64,000 nt of DNA, from assembly GCA_016584305.1 (NCBI GenBank), contig JACEEZ010002683.1, positions 1 to 64,000 of the forward strand, read 5' to 3'. Positions 1 to 13,190 of this stretch are shown one piece after another. Origin of the DNA: Chionoecetes opilio. Taxonomy: Eukaryota > Arthropoda > Malacostraca > Decapoda > Majidae. The number at the start of each line of letters is the position of its first letter. Within the stretch, counting starts at the first letter, position 1. The notes beneath the pieces are model-generated. The model worked only from the letters and a program-made list of their open reading frames with translations. It searched no databases and was not told the origin of the DNA. The position numbers and the translations under genes are program-made.

Positions 1-3000
1 TTTTTTCAAAAACCTCTTTCCTATTTTTAAAAAAAAACCCTTTAATTTTTTTGTAATGTAAGGCTCTTATGGGGTAAAAAATTTTTCCCCTAAAAAGGGG
101 GATTTTATATTTCCCTATTTGTAGGAAAAACCTTTATATCACCGATAAATGCTAATATCTTTAAAAACACAAATTTTTATGGGTTTATAGAAATTTGTAA
201 GTAAAACTACTTGTAAAAATCAATAACGCTAAGTTTACAAAAAAACTATAAAAAAACGCTTCCCAATATACCGTTAACCCAAAATAAAAAAACCTCTTAC
301 TCTTCTATTAATGGGTTTTAATGTAATGTAGTTTAACTTATGGGTTTGAAAAATTATCAAAAAAAGGGGGATTTTTACTTAAATTTGGGTAAAAAAACAG
401 CTAATATCACTGTAACTAGCTAAAATCTTTAAAAAACACTACTTTTAGGGGGGTTTATAGCAATATAATAAGTAAAAAAATTTTTTATATTTTACAAAAA
501 AGGGGTACATTTAAGAAAAAGAAAAAAAAAGGGCTTGCAATATACCGTTTACACAATAAAAAAAACCCTCCTACTCTTCTTTTTTTAATAGCTTAATGAA
601 AATTTGTAAGCACTTATTAGGTACAAATTATTCTAAAAAGAAAATTTTTATATTTAAAAAATTTTTTGGGAAAAACAGCAAATATATCCCGTAAAAAGCT
701 AATATCATGAAAACCCTACATTTTATGGGTTTTTTGCAATATAAAAGAAAAAACTACTTTTTTTAAAATATAATAACGTTTACATTTTTAGAAGAAACTA
801 TAAAAAAACGCTTGCAATAAAACCTTTATTTCAAAATAAATATTCTCTTACTTTCTATTTAATCCCTTAATGTAATGTAAGCAAATTTAAAGGTTTGAAA
901 ATTTAATCTAAAAAAGATTATTTTTTTATTTAAAAATTTTGTAGGAAAATAGCTATATATCACCGATAAATACTAATATCATAAAAACACACAATTTAAG
1001 GGTTTATGCAATTTTAAAAAGTAAAACTACTTGTTACAATAACCCCTACATTTTAAAAAGGGAAACTTTTAAAAACGCTTGCAATATACCGTTAATCACA
1101 ATAAATAACCTTTTTACCCCTCTATTTTTAGTTTAATGTAATGTAACTACTTATTTTTGGAAAATTTTTTCTAAAAAAAGGATTGTATTTTAAATTTGTA
1201 GGAGAACGCTATTTTACCCCCGATAAATTGCTAATATCATTGAAAACACTAAATTTTGGGTTTTAGCAATAGTAAGAAAAAACTACTTGTATATATACAA
1301 TAACGTACAGTTTAAAAGAAACTATAAAAAAAGCTTGCAAATACCGTTATATCAAAAAATAACCTCTTACTTTCTTTTTAATAGCTTAAGTAATGTAAGC
1401 TACTTATGGGGGCAAATTTTTCTAAAAAGAGGTTTTTTATATTCAATTTTGTGGGGAAAACAGTTTATATATCACTAAAAACTACAAAAATCATTAAAAA
1501 CACTATTTTTTAGGGGTTTAAAACCCTATATAAAAAGAAAAACTACTTTAAAATAACAATCCGCTACATTTTAGAAGAAACTATAAAAAAACGTTTTGAA
1601 AATTACCTTTTATCACGGTAAAAAAACCCTCTTACTCTTTTTTAATAGTTTAAAATGTAAGGGAAGCTACTTAAGGTGAAAATTTTTTAAAAAAAAAAGG
1701 TTTTTATACTTAAATTTGTAGGAAAACAGTTTATTATCACCGATAAATAGTTTAATATCATTGAAACACTAAAATTTTATGGGTTTATAGCAATATGATA
1801 AGAAAAACCTACTTGTATATGTACAATAACGTACAGTTTACAAGAAACTATGAAAACGCTTGCAATATACCATTATATCACAATAAATAACCTTTTAATC
1901 TTCATTTAATAGCTTAATGTAATTTAAGCTCTTATAGGTGAAAATTTTTTCTAAAAAAGGATTTTATACTTAAATTTGTGGGAAAACAGCTATATTCACT
2001 GATAATAGCAAAAATCTTTTAAAAACACTACTTTTTAGGGGTTATACAATAAAATTTAATTTAAAACAAACTTGTTATATACAATAACGTTTTATTTTAG
2101 AAGAAACTATGAAAAACGTTTGCAATATCCCGGGTTATATCAAAATAAAAAACCCCAATCTTTATTTAATAGCTTAATTAATGTAAGCTATTTATAGGTG
2201 CAAATTTTTTAAAAAAAAAGGATTGTATTCTTAAATTTGTAGGAAACCCGTTATAAAAAACCGATAAAGGGGCTAATATCTTTGGGAAAACACTACATTT
2301 TATGGGTTTAAAGAAATTTATAAATAAGTAAAACTACTTGTATATTTTTACAATAACGCTACATTTTTACAAGAAACTATGAAAAACGCTTGCAATACCC
2401 CCGTTAAAATCACAAAAAATAACCCCCTTCTTTTCTATTTAATAGCTTAATGTAATTAACTACTTATAGGTGCAAATTATTCAAAAAAGATTATTTTATA
2501 CTTCTTTTTGGTAGGAAAACAGTTTAAATACCCGGGGGGGGATAAATACCCCCCAAAATTTTAATTAAAAAACTACATTTTAGGGGTTTAAGAAAATATG
2601 ATAAAAAAAACTCCTTGTATAAATACAAAAACCTATTTTTTTACAAAAAAAACTAGGGAAAACGTTTGCAATAAAACCGTTTTTCCACAATAAAAAACCC
2701 TCTTATTTTTTTATTTAATAGTTAATGTAATGTACCTACTTATGGGTGAAAAATTTTTTTAAAAAAAAGGATTTTATACTTAAATTTGGTGGGAAAAAAC
2801 AGCATAATCACTGATAACAAAGCTAAAATCCTTAAAAAACACAAACTTTTTAGGGGTTTTTTATAGAAATTTTTAAAAAGGGTAAAACTACTTTTATATA
2901 TACAATAACGGTACAGTTAGAAGAAACTATGAAAAACGCTTGCAAAATACCTTTTAATCACAATAAAAAAACCTCCTACTCTTCTATTTAATAGTTATTT

Positions 3001-4220
3001 TAATGTAAGCTACTTATAGGTACAAATTATTCAAAAAAGAGAATTTTATACTTAAATTTGTTTAAAAAAACCCCTATATTTTCACCGATAAATAGCTAAT
3101 ATCATTAAAAAACCTACTTTTATGGATTTATTGAAATATAATAATTTAAAACTACTTGTATGTAATAATAACGCTACAGTTTAGAAGAAACTATGAAAAA
3201 CGTTTTGCAATATACCTTTATTTCACAAAAATATTCTCTTACTTTTTCTATTTAAACCTTAATGAAAAGGTAAGCTATTTATGGGTAAAAATTTAAAATT
3301 CTAAAAAAAAAAATTTTTATTTTTATTTAAATTTGTAGGAAAATAGTATATATCCCGATAAATAGTAAAAATCTTTGAAAACACTACTTTTTAAAGGGGG
3401 TTTTAGAAATATGATAAGAAAAACTACTTTTATACAAAAAACGCTACTTTTTACAAAAAAAACAGGGAAAAAACGTTTTCCCAATATCCGTTTATCACAA
3501 TAAAAAACCCTTTAAACCCCTTATTTATTAGTTTTAATGTAATGTAAGCTACTTATAGGGTTTAAATTATTCTAAAAAAAAGGTTTGTATTTTTTCAATT
3601 TGTAGATAAAACAGCTATATATCACCAAATAAATTGCTAATATCTTTGGGGAAAACCTACATTTTAGGGGGGTTATAGCAATATGATAATTTAAAACTAC
3701 TTGTAATATACAATAACGCAAAAAGGTTTTACAAAAAAAACTATAAAAAAAAGCTTCCAATAAAACCTTTATATCAAAATTTAAAAACCCTCTTACTTTT
3801 CCATTTAATAGCTTAATGTAATGTAAGCTATTTATGGGTTGAAAATTTTATTCAAAAAAAAGAGGATTTTTTACTTCAATTTGTGGGAAAAACAGCTATT
3901 TTATCACTGAAAACTAGCTAAAACATTAAAAAACACTACTTTTTTAGGGGTTTTAAAAATTTCCCTTTATATAATAAGAAAAAACTCTTGTTTTAAAATA
4001 CAACCCAACGCTACATTTTTTAGAAAAAACCCTATAAAAAAACGTTTTCCCAATATCCCTTTTTATTCACAGAAAATAACCTCTTACCTTCTATTTAATA
4101 CCCTTAATGAAATTGTAACTACTTATAGGTGAAAAATTTTTCCCTAAAAAAAGGTTTTTTATACTTCAATTTGTGGGAAAAAACAGCATATAATCACCGA
4201 AAAAAATAGTTTAAATATCA
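1..4220 (+). repeat. Satellite A array, low-quality copies
   Basis: About 16 head-to-tail copies of the 262-bp satellite A monomer can be followed through recurring landmarks such as cgcttgcaatataccgtta, ctcttctatttaatagc and gaaactatgaaaaacgc. The copies are heavily corrupted: bases are replaced by their neighbours to give runs of A, T, C or G (for example c and g runs near 2,530-2,560) and short deletions are common. The landmarks keep their order and spacing, so the underlying array is real. The disorder looks like poor consensus rather than natural divergence. No gene is visible; a 63-codon frame at 1,287-1,478 is monomer sequence. Confidence 0.85.
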
Positions 4221-5195
4221 TTGAAACACTACATTTTATGGGTTTATAGCAATAGGATATGTAAAACTACTTGTATATATACAATAACGCTACAGTTTAC
4301 AAGAAACTATGAAAAACGCTTGCAATATACCGTTATATCACAATAATAACCTCTACTCTTCTATGTAATGCTTAATGTAATGTAAGCTACTTATAGGTGC
4401 AAATTATTCTAAAAAAAGAATTTTATACTTCAATTTGTAGGAAAACAGCTATATATCACTGATAACTAGCTAAAATCATTGAAAACACTACCTTTTATTG
4501 GTTTATAGCAATATGATAAGTAAAGCTACTTGTATATATACAATAACGCTACAGTTTACAAGAAACTATGAAAAACGCTTGCAATATACCGTTATACGAC
4601 AATAAATAACCTCTTACTTTTTTATTTATTAGCTTAATGTAATGTAAGCTACTTATATTTGCAAATTATTCTAAAAAAAGGATTGTATACTTCAATTTGT
4701 AGGAAAACAGCTATATATCACCGATAAATAGCTAACTAATATCATTGAAAACACTACATTTTATGGTTTTATATTAATATAATAAGTAAAACTACTTGTA
4801 TATATACAATAACGCTACGGTTTCCAAGAAACTATGAAAAACGCTTGCAATATATCGTTATATCACAATAAATAACCTCTTACTCTTCTATTTATTAGCT
4901 TAATGTAATGTAAGCTACTTATAGGTGCAAATTATTCTAAAAAAAGGATTGTATACTTCAATTTGTAGGAAAACAGCTATATATCACCGATAAATAGCTA
5001 ATATCATTGAAAACACTACATTTTATGGGTTTATAGCAATAGGATAAGTAAAACTACTTGTATATATACAATAACGCTACGGTTGACAAGAAACTATGAA
5101 AAACGCTTGCAATATACCGTTATATCACAATAAATAACCTCTTACTCTTCTATTTAATAGCTTAATGTAATGTAAGCTACTTATAGGTGCAAATT
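4221..5195 (+). repeat. Satellite A array, clean copies
   Basis: Nearly four intact A monomers. Successive gcaatata landmarks fall at 4,322, 4,581, 4,847 and 5,109, spacings of 259, 266 and 262. The 266-bp copy carries a 4-bp duplication (gctaactaat, about 4,731) and the variant acttatatttgcaaatt (4,651-4,667). This paired signature returns near 7,060, 10,222 and 14,352, so it marks a higher-order repeat. The private variant cggttgacaag near 5,090 returns near 8,213 and 10,821. No coding potential is seen. Confidence 0.95.
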
Positions 5196-5930
5196 ATTAA
5201 AAAAAAGGTTTTTATCTTCAATTTGGGGAAAAAACGCTATATATCACTGAAAACTGCTAAAATCTTGAAAACATACTTTTTAGGGGTTTATGCAAAAAAT
5301 AAGTAAACTATTTGTTATATACAATAATGGTACAGTTTAGAAGAAAAATTTGAAAACGCTTGAAATTACCTTTATATCACAATAAATAACCTCCTCCCTT
5401 TCATTTAAATAGTTAATAAATGTAAGTACTTAAAAGGTAAAAAATTATTCTAAAAAGAGGATTTTTACTTAAATTTTTTTGGGGAAAACCAAATTTCACC
5501 GAAAATGCTAATATTATTGAAACACTACATTTTATGGGTTTATTGCAATTAAAAGTAAAACTATTTTGTATATATTAATAACGCTACAGTTTAGAAAAAA
5601 CTATAAAAACGCTTGAAATATACCGTTATATCAATAAATACCCTTTTACTTTCTTTTTAAATACCTTAAGTAATTAAGTTTTATAGGTGAAAAATTAATC
5701 TAAAAAAATTATTTTATACTTCAATTTGTAGGAAAATAGCTATATATCACCATATATATTAATATCTTTGAAAACTACTTTTAAGGGTTTTATAGAAATA
5801 TGATAAGTTAAAACTACTTGTTACAAAAAACGCTACGTTTTAAAAGAAACTATGAAAAACGCTTGAAATTACCGTTATATCACAATAAAAAAACCTCTTA
5901 CTCTCTTTTTTATTAGTTTAAATGTAATGT
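5196..5930 (+). repeat. Satellite A, low-quality patch
   Basis: About 2.8 monomers of satellite A with many single-base deletions. The patch begins and ends at the same phase of the monomer (gctacttataggtgcaaatt at both edges), as expected for a long-read patch inserted between two polished segments or for whole unpolished repeat units. The content is otherwise ordinary satellite. Confidence 0.8.
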
Positions 5931-6127
5931 AAGCTACTTATAGGTGCAAATTATTCCAAAAAGAGGATTTTATACTTCAATTTGTAGGAAAACAGCTATA
6001 TATCACCGATAAATAGCTAATATCATTGAAAACACTACATTTTATGGGTTTATAGCAATAGGATAAGTAAAACTACTTGTATATATACAATAACGCTACA
6101 GTTTACAAGAAACTATGAAAAACGCCT

Positions 6128-6389
6128 GCAATATACCGTTATATCACAATAAATAACCTCTTACTCTTCTATTTAATAGCTTAATGTAATGTAAGCTACT
6201 TATAGGTGCAAATTATTCTAAAAAGAGGATTTTATACTTCAATTTGTAGGAAAACAGCTATATATCACTGATAACTAGCTAAAATCATTGAAAACACTAC
6301 ATTTTATGGGTTTATAGCAATATGATAAGTAAAACTACTTGTATATATACAATCACTATACAGTTTAGCAGAAACTATGAAAAAAGCTT
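6128..6389 (+). repeat. Satellite A monomer, type II example
   Basis: A full 262-bp unit measured from gcaatata to the next gcaatata. It is type II because the variable middle reads ctgataactagctaaaatc. It also carries the private combination atcactatacagtttagca (about 6,351-6,369), related forms of which recur near 16,687, 18,989, 28,979 and 31,215. It differs from type I at a cluster of positions around the central dyad, so the two subtypes look like separate lineages maintained side by side. Confidence 0.95.
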
Positions 6390-6651
6390 GCAATATACCG
6401 TTATATCACAATAAATAACCTCTTACTCTTCTATTTAATAGCTTAATGTAATGTAAGCTACTTATAGGTTTAAATTTTTCTAAAAAGAGGATTTTATATT
6501 TCAATTTGTAGGAAAACAGCTATATATCACCGATAAATAGCTAATATCATTGAAAACACTACATTTTATGGGTTCATAGCAATAGAATAAGTAAAACTAC
6601 TTGTATATATACAATAACGCTACAGTTTACAAGAAACTATGAAAAACGCTT
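6390..6651 (+). repeat. Satellite A monomer, type I example
   Basis: A full 262-bp reference unit, about 27% G+C by hand count of the consensus. Three dyads are visible. TAGCTTA and TAAGCTA flank an 8-base loop at 6,439-6,460. GCTATATATC and GATAAATAGC flank ACC at 6,519-6,541 with one mismatch. A perfect 14-bp palindrome TTGTATATATACAA lies at 6,601-6,614. A17/T-rich spacers separate them. No match to the 17-bp CENP-B box core is seen, and no frame is open through the whole unit. Confidence 0.96.
6601..6614. repeat. Perfect palindrome TTGTATATATACAA in satellite A
   Basis: A 14-bp self-complementary sequence present once in nearly every A monomer, on both arms of the array. It is the best conserved dyad of the unit. 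It could extrude as a small cruciform or be bound by a dimeric protein; the sequence alone does not say which. Confidence 0.9.
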
Positions 6652-6739
6652 GCAATATACCGTTATATCACAATAAATAACCTCTTACTCTTCTATTTAA
6701 TAGCTTAATGTAATGTAAGCTACTTATAGGTGCAAATTA

Positions 6740-7540
6740 TTCGAAAAAGAGGATTTTATACATCAATTTGTAGGGAAACAGCTGCATATCACCGATAAAT
6801 AGCTAATATCATTGAAAACACTACTTTTTATGGGTTTATAGCAATAGGATAAGTAAAGCTACTTGTATATATACAATAACGCTACAGTTTACAAGAAACT
6901 ATGAAAAACGCTTGCAATATACCGTTATACGACAATAAATAACCTCTTACTTTTTTATTTATTAGCTTAATGTAATGTAAGCTACTTATATTTGCAAATT
7001 ATTCTAAAAAAAGGATTGTATACTTCAATTTGTAGGAAAACAGCTATATATCACCGATAAATAGCTAACTAATATCATTGAAAACACTACATTTTATGGT
7101 TTTATATTAATATAATAAGAAAAAACTACTTGTATTATAACAATAACGCTACGGTTTACAAAAAAACTATAAAAAAACGCTTGCAATATATCGTTATATC
7201 ACAATAAATAACCTCTTACTCTTCTATTTAATAGCTTAATGTAATGTAAGCTACTTATAGGTGCAAATTATTCTAAAAAAAGGATTGTATACTTCAATTT
7301 GTAGGAAAACAGCTATATATCACCGATAAATAGCTAATATCATTGAAAACACTACATTTTATGGGTTTATAGCAATATGATAAGTAAAACTACTTGTATA
7401 TGTACAATAACGCTACAGTTTACAAGAAACTATGAAAAACGCTTGCAATATACCATTATATCACAATAAATAACCTCTTACTCTTCTATTTAATAGCTTA
7501 ATGTAATATAAGCTACTTATAGGTGCAAATTATTCTAAAA
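6740..7540 (+). repeat. Higher-order repeat segment, copy 1 of a ~3.16-kb offset duplication
   Basis: This ~0.8-kb stretch carries a chain of private variants: cagctgcatatcaccg, gtaaagctacttg, acttatatttgcaaatt, gctaactaatatc and tatggttttat. Most of the chain recurs in the same order at about 9,890-10,690, offset 3,160 bp (about 12 monomers). Much of it also occurs upstream at 4,500-5,100, offset about 2,333 bp. This supports segmental amplification of multi-monomer blocks. Confidence 0.8.
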
Positions 7541-8140
7541 AAAGAATTTTATTTTTCCCAATTGTAGGAAAATAGCTATATATCACTGATAACTAACTAA
7601 AATCATTGAAAACACTACATTTTATGGGTTTATAGCAATATAATAAGTAAAACTACTTGTATATATACAATAACGCTACAGTTTACAAGAAACTATGAAA
7701 AACGCTTGCAATAGACCGTTATATCACAATAAATAACCTCCTACTCTTCTATTTAATAGCTTAATGTAATGTAAGCTACTTATAGGTGCAAATTATCTAA
7801 AAAAGAGAATTTTATACTATAATTTGTAGAAAAACAGCTATATATCACCAATAAATAGCTAATATCATTGAAAAACAACTACTTTTTAAATGGTTTTATA
7901 GCAATATGATAAGTAAAGCTACTTGTATACTATGTATACAATAACGCTACAGTTTACAAGAAACTATGAAAAACGCTTGCAATATACCGTTATAACACAA
8001 TAAATAACCTCTTACTTTTCTATTTATTAGCTTAATGTAATGTAAGCTACTTGTAGGTGCAGATTATTCTAAAAAAAGGATTGTATACTTCAATTTGTAG
8101 GAAAACAGCTACATATCACCGATAAATAGCTAATATCATT

Positions 8141-9900
8141 GAAAACACTACATTTTATGGGTTTATAGCAATAGGATAAGTAAAACTACTTGTATATATA
8201 CAATAACGCTACGGTTGACAAGAAACTATGAAAAACGCTTGCAATATACGGTTATATCACAATAAATAACCTCTTACTCTTCTATTTAATAGCTTAATGT
8301 AATGTAAGCTACTTATAGGTGCAAATTATTCTAAAAAAAGGATTTTATACTTCAATTTGTAGGAAAACAGCTATATATCACTGATAACTAGCTAAAATCA
8401 TTGAAAACACTACATTTTATGGGTTTATAGCAATATAATAAGTAAAACTACTTGTATATATACAATAACGGTACAGTTTAGAAGAAACGATGAAAAACGC
8501 TTGCAATATACCGTTATATCACAATAAATAACCTCCTACTCTTCTATTTAATAGCTTAATGTAATGTAAGCTACTTATAGGTACAAATTATTCTAAAAAG
8601 AGGATTTTATACTTAAATTTGTTGGAAAACAGCTATATATCACCGATAAATAGCTAATATCATTGAAAACACTACATTTTATGGGTTTATTGCAATATAA
8701 TAAGTAAAACTACTTGTATATATATAATAACGCTACAGTTTAGAAGAAACTATGAAAAACGCTTGAAATATACCGTTATATCACAATAAATATCTCTTAC
8801 TCTTCTATTTAATAACCTTAATGTAATGTAAGCTATCTTATGTGCAAATTAATCTAAAAGATTATTTTATACTTCAATTTGTAGGAAAATAGCTATATAT
8901 CACCGATATATATCTAATATCATTCAAAACACTACATTTTAAGGGTTTATAGCAATATGATAAGTAAAACTACTTGTATACAATAACGCTACAGTTTACA
9001 AGAAACTATGAAAAACGCTTGCAATATACCGTTATATCACAATAAATAACCTCTTACTCCTCTATTTATTAGCTTAATGTAATGTAAGCTACTTATAGGT
9101 GTAAATTATTCTAAAAAAAGGATTGTATTCTTCAATTTGTAGGAGAACAGCTATATATCACCGATAAATTGCTAATATCATTGAAAACACTACATTTTAT
9201 GGGTTTATAACAATATGATAAGTAAAACTACTTGTATATATACAATAACGCTACAGTTTACAAGAAACTATGAAAAACGCTTGCAATATACCGTTATAAT
9301 TATCACAATAAATAACCTCTTACTCTTCTATTTAATAGCTTAATGTAATGTAAGCTACTTATAGGTGCAAATTATTCTAAAAAGAGGATTTTATACATCA
9401 ATTTGTAGGAAAACAGCTATATATCACTGATAACTAGCTAAAATCATTGAAAACACTACATTTTATGGGTTTATACCTATATAATAAGTAAAACTACTTG
9501 TTTATATTCAATCACGCTACAGTTTAGAAGAAACTATGAAAAACGCTTGCAATATACCTTAATATCACAGTAAATAACCTCTTACTCTTCTATTTAATAG
9601 CTTAATGTAATGTAAGCTACTTATAGGTGCAAATTATTCTAAAAAGAGGATTTATACTTCAATTTGTAGGAAAACAGCTAATATCCCCGGGATAAATAGC
9701 TAATATCATTGAAAACACTACATTTTATGGGTTTATAGCAATAGGATAAGTAAAACTACTTGTATATATATAATAACGCTACAGTTTACAAGAAACTATG
9801 AAAAACGCTTGCAATATACCGTTATATCACAATAAATAACCTCTTACTCTTCTATTTAATAGCTTATGTAATGTAAGCTACTTATAGGTGAAAATTTATT
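8141..9900 (+). repeat. Higher-order repeat, copy a of a ~1.76-kb segment
   Basis: A run of about seven monomers whose private variants are reproduced in order 2,608 bp downstream at 10,749-12,510. They include acggttgacaag, gcaatatacgg (8,241), agaagaaacgatg (near 8,489), ccgatatatatctaatatc (near 8,890), ccgataaattgctaatatc (near 9,170), ccgttataattatcac (near 9,295) and tttatacctatataataag (near 9,472). The match ends near 9,945, where copy a is type I and copy b is type II. The offset is close to ten monomers, implying recent duplication by unequal exchange or amplification. Confidence 0.9.
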
Positions 9901-10748
9901 CTAAAAAAGATATTTTATACTTCAATTTGTGGGGAAACAGGCATATCACCGATAAATAGCTAATATCATTGAAAACACTACATTTTTATGGGTTTATAGC
10001 AATAGGATAAGTAAAGCTACTTGTATATTTTAAACAATAAACGCTACAGTTACAAGAAACTATGAAAAACGCTTGCAATATACCGTTATATCACAATAAA
10101 TAACCTCTTACTTTTATTTAATTAGCTTAATGTAATGTAAGCTACTTATATTTGCAAATTATTCTAAAAAAAGGATTTATACTTCAATTTGTAGGAAAAA
10201 CAGCTATATATCACGATAAATAGCTAACTAATATCATTGAAAACACTACATTTTATGGTTTTATTAGAAATAGATAAGTAAAACTACTTGTATAATACAA
10301 TAACGCTACGTTTACAAGAAACTATGAAAAAACGCTTGCAATATACGTTATATCACAATAAATAACTCTTACTCTTCTATTTAATAGCTTAATTAATTAA
10401 GCTACTTATAGGTGCAAATTATTCTAAAAAAAGGATTGTTATACTTCAATTTGTAGGAAAACAGCTATATATCCCCTGATAATAGCTAATATCATTGAAA
10501 ACACTACATTTTATGGGTTTATAGCAATATGATAAGTAAAACTACTTGTATATGTACAATAACGCTACAGTTTACAAGAAACTATGAAAAACGCTTGCAA
10601 TATACCTTATACACAATAAATAACCTCTTACTTTCTATTTATAGCTTAATGTAATGTAAGCTACTTATAGGTGCAAATTATTCTAAAAAAAGATTGTATA
10701 TTCAATTTGTAGGAAAAAGCTATATATCACGATAATACTAATATCATT
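9891..10748 (+). repeat. Satellite A, moderately noisy; copy 2 of the 6.74-kb segment
   Basis: About three A monomers with scattered single-base deletions. They retain acttatatttgcaaatt (10,145) and gctaactaatatc (10,222), identifying this stretch as the partner of 6,740-7,540. Nothing but satellite is seen. Confidence 0.8.
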
Positions 10749-12510
10749 GAAAACACTACATTTTATGGGTTTATAGCAATAGGATAAGTAAAACTACTTG
10801 TATATATACAATAACGCTACGGTTGACAAGAAACTATGAAAAACGCTTGCAATATACGGTTATATCACAATAAATAACCTCTTACTCTTCTATTTAATAG
10901 CTTAATGTAATGTAAGCTACTTATAGGTGCAAATTATTCTAAAAAAAGGATTTTATACTTCAATTTGTAGGAAAACAGCTATATATCACTGATAACTAGC
11001 TAAAATCATTGAAAACACTACATTTTATGGGTTTATAGCAATATAATAAGTAAAACTACTTGTATATATACAATAACGGTACAGTTTAGAAGAAACGATG
11101 AAAAACGCTTGCAATATACCGTTATATCACAATAAATAACCTCCTACTCTTCTATTTAATAGCTTAATGTAATGTAAGCTACTTATAGGTACAAATTATT
11201 CTAAAAAGAGGATTTTATACTTAAATTTGTTGGAAAACAGCTATATATCACCGATAAATAGCTAATATCATTGAAAACACTACATTTTATGGGTTTATTG
11301 CAATATAATAAGTAAAACTACTTGTATATATATAATAACGCTACAGTTTAGAAGAAACTATGAAAAACGCTTGAAATATACCGTTATATCACAATAAATA
11401 TCCTCTTACTCTTCTATTTAATACCTTAATGTAATGTAAGCTACTTATAGGTGCAAATTAATCTAAAAAGATTATTTTATACTTCAATTTGTAGGAAAAT
11501 AGCTATATATCACCGATATATATCTAATATCATTCAAAACACTACATTTTAAGGGTTTATAGCAATATGATAAGTAAAACTACTTGTATACAATAACGCT
11601 ACAGTTTACAAGAAACTATGAAAAACGCTTGCAATATACCGTTATATCACAATAAATAACCTCTTACTCCTCTATTTATTAGCTTAATGTAATGTAAGCT
11701 ACTTATAGGTGTAAATTATTCTAAAAAAAGGATTGTATTCTTCAATTTGTAGGAGAACAGCTATATATCACCGATAAATTGCTAATATCATTGAAAACAC
11801 TACATTTTATGGGTTTATAACAATATGATAAGTAAAACTACTTGTATATATACAATAACGCTACAGTTTACAAGAAACTATGAAAAACGCTTGCAATATA
11901 CCGTTATAATTATCACAATAAATAACCTCTTACTCTTCTATTTAATAGCTTAATGTAATGTAAGCTACTTATAGGTGCAAATTATTCTAAAAAGAGGATT
12001 TATACATCAATTGTAGGAAAAACAGCTATATATCACTGATAACTAGCTAAAATCATTGAAAACACTACATTTTATGGGTTTATACCTATATAATAAGTAA
12101 AACTACTTGTTTATATTCAATCACGCTACAGTTTAGAAGAAACTATGAAAAACGCTTGCAATATACCTTAATATCACAGTAAATAACCTCTTACTCTTCT
12201 ATTTAATAGCTTAATGTAATGTAAGCTACTTATAGGTGCAAATTATTCTAAAAAGAGGATTTTATACTTCAATTTGTAGGAAAACAGCTATATATCACCG
12301 ATAAATAGCTAATATCATTGAAAACACTACATTTTATGGGTTTATAGCAATAGGATAAGTAAAACTACTTGTATATATATAATAACGCTACAGTTTACAA
12401 GAAACTATGAAAAACGCTTGCAATATACCGTTATATCACAATAAATAACCTCTTACTCTTCTATTTAATAGCTTAATGTAATGTAAGCTACTTATAGGTG
12501 CAAATTATTC
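10749..12510 (+). repeat. Higher-order repeat, copy b of the ~1.76-kb segment
   Basis: Partner of 8,141-9,900. Its diagnostic variants match copy a in sequence and order: gcaatatacgg at 10,849, agaagaaacgatg near 11,090, ccgatatatatctaatatc near 11,513, ccgttataattatcac near 11,903 and tttatacctatataataag near 12,082. The few differences are mostly one-base deletions in copy a around 9,640-9,690 and in copy b around 12,000-12,020. Confidence 0.9.
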
Positions 12511-13190
12511 TAAAAAGAGGATTTTATACTTCAATTTGTAGGAAAACAGCTATATATCACTGATAACTAGCTAAAATCATTGAAAACACTACATTTTATG
12601 GGTTTTAGCAATATGATAAGTAAAGCTACATGTATATAAACAATAACGCTACAGTTAAGAAGAAACTATGAAAAACGCTTGCAATATACCGTTATACCAC
12701 AATAAATAACCTCTTACTTTTCTATTTATTAGCTTAATGTAATGTAAGCTACTTATAGGTTTAAATTTTTCTAAAAAGAGGATTTTATATTTCAATTTGT
12801 AGGAAAACAGCTATATATCACCGATAAATAGCTAATATCATTGAAAACACTACATTTTATGGGTTCATAGCAATAGGATAAGTAAAACTACTTGTATATA
12901 TACAATAACGCTACAGTTTACAAGAAACTATGAAAAACGCTTGCAATATACCGTTATATCACAATAAATAACCTCTTACTCTTCTATTTAATAGCTTAAT
13001 GTAATGTAAGCTACTTATAGGTGCAAATTATTCTAAAAAAAGGATTTTATACTTCAATTTGTAGGTAAACAGCTATATATCACTGATAACTAGCTAAAAT
13101 CATTGAAAACACTACATTTTATGGGTTTATAGCAATATAATAAGTAAAACTACTTGTATATATACAATAACGCTACAGTTTACAAGAAAA
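12511..13190 (+). repeat. Satellite A array, clean copies
   Basis: About 2.6 intact monomers, both type I and type II. One has the variant gctacatgtatataaac (about 12,625) instead of gctacttgtatatatac, which also occurs near 30,935, 35,660, 37,500 and 51,945. Another has ataggtttaaatttttc, shared with units near 6,475 and 16,800. No gene is seen. Confidence 0.93.

Larger units (their letters stand above)
5931..9890 (+). repeat. Satellite A array, clean reference stretch
   Basis: About 15 well-preserved monomers. Spacing of the gcaatata landmark is 262 for several units in a row (6,128, 6,390, 6,652, 6,914). One unit is 269 because of a 4-bp insertion and a local low-quality patch near 7,120-7,160. 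Type I (ccgataaatagctaatatc) and type II (ctgataactagctaaaatc) monomers are interspersed without strict alternation. Some units contain a short insertion splitting the TTGTATATATACAA palindrome, giving gtatactatgtatacaata near 7,926. No gene is seen. Confidence 0.96.

Noticed and set aside
1287..3760. 62-63-codon frames at 1,287-1,478 (+) and 3,572-3,760 (-)
   Set aside because: Satellite A in a noisy patch; equivalent frames are interrupted in clean monomers.
6390..6651. CENP-B box in satellite A
   Set aside because: No match to the conserved TTCG....A..CGGG core was found on either strand of the clean monomer.
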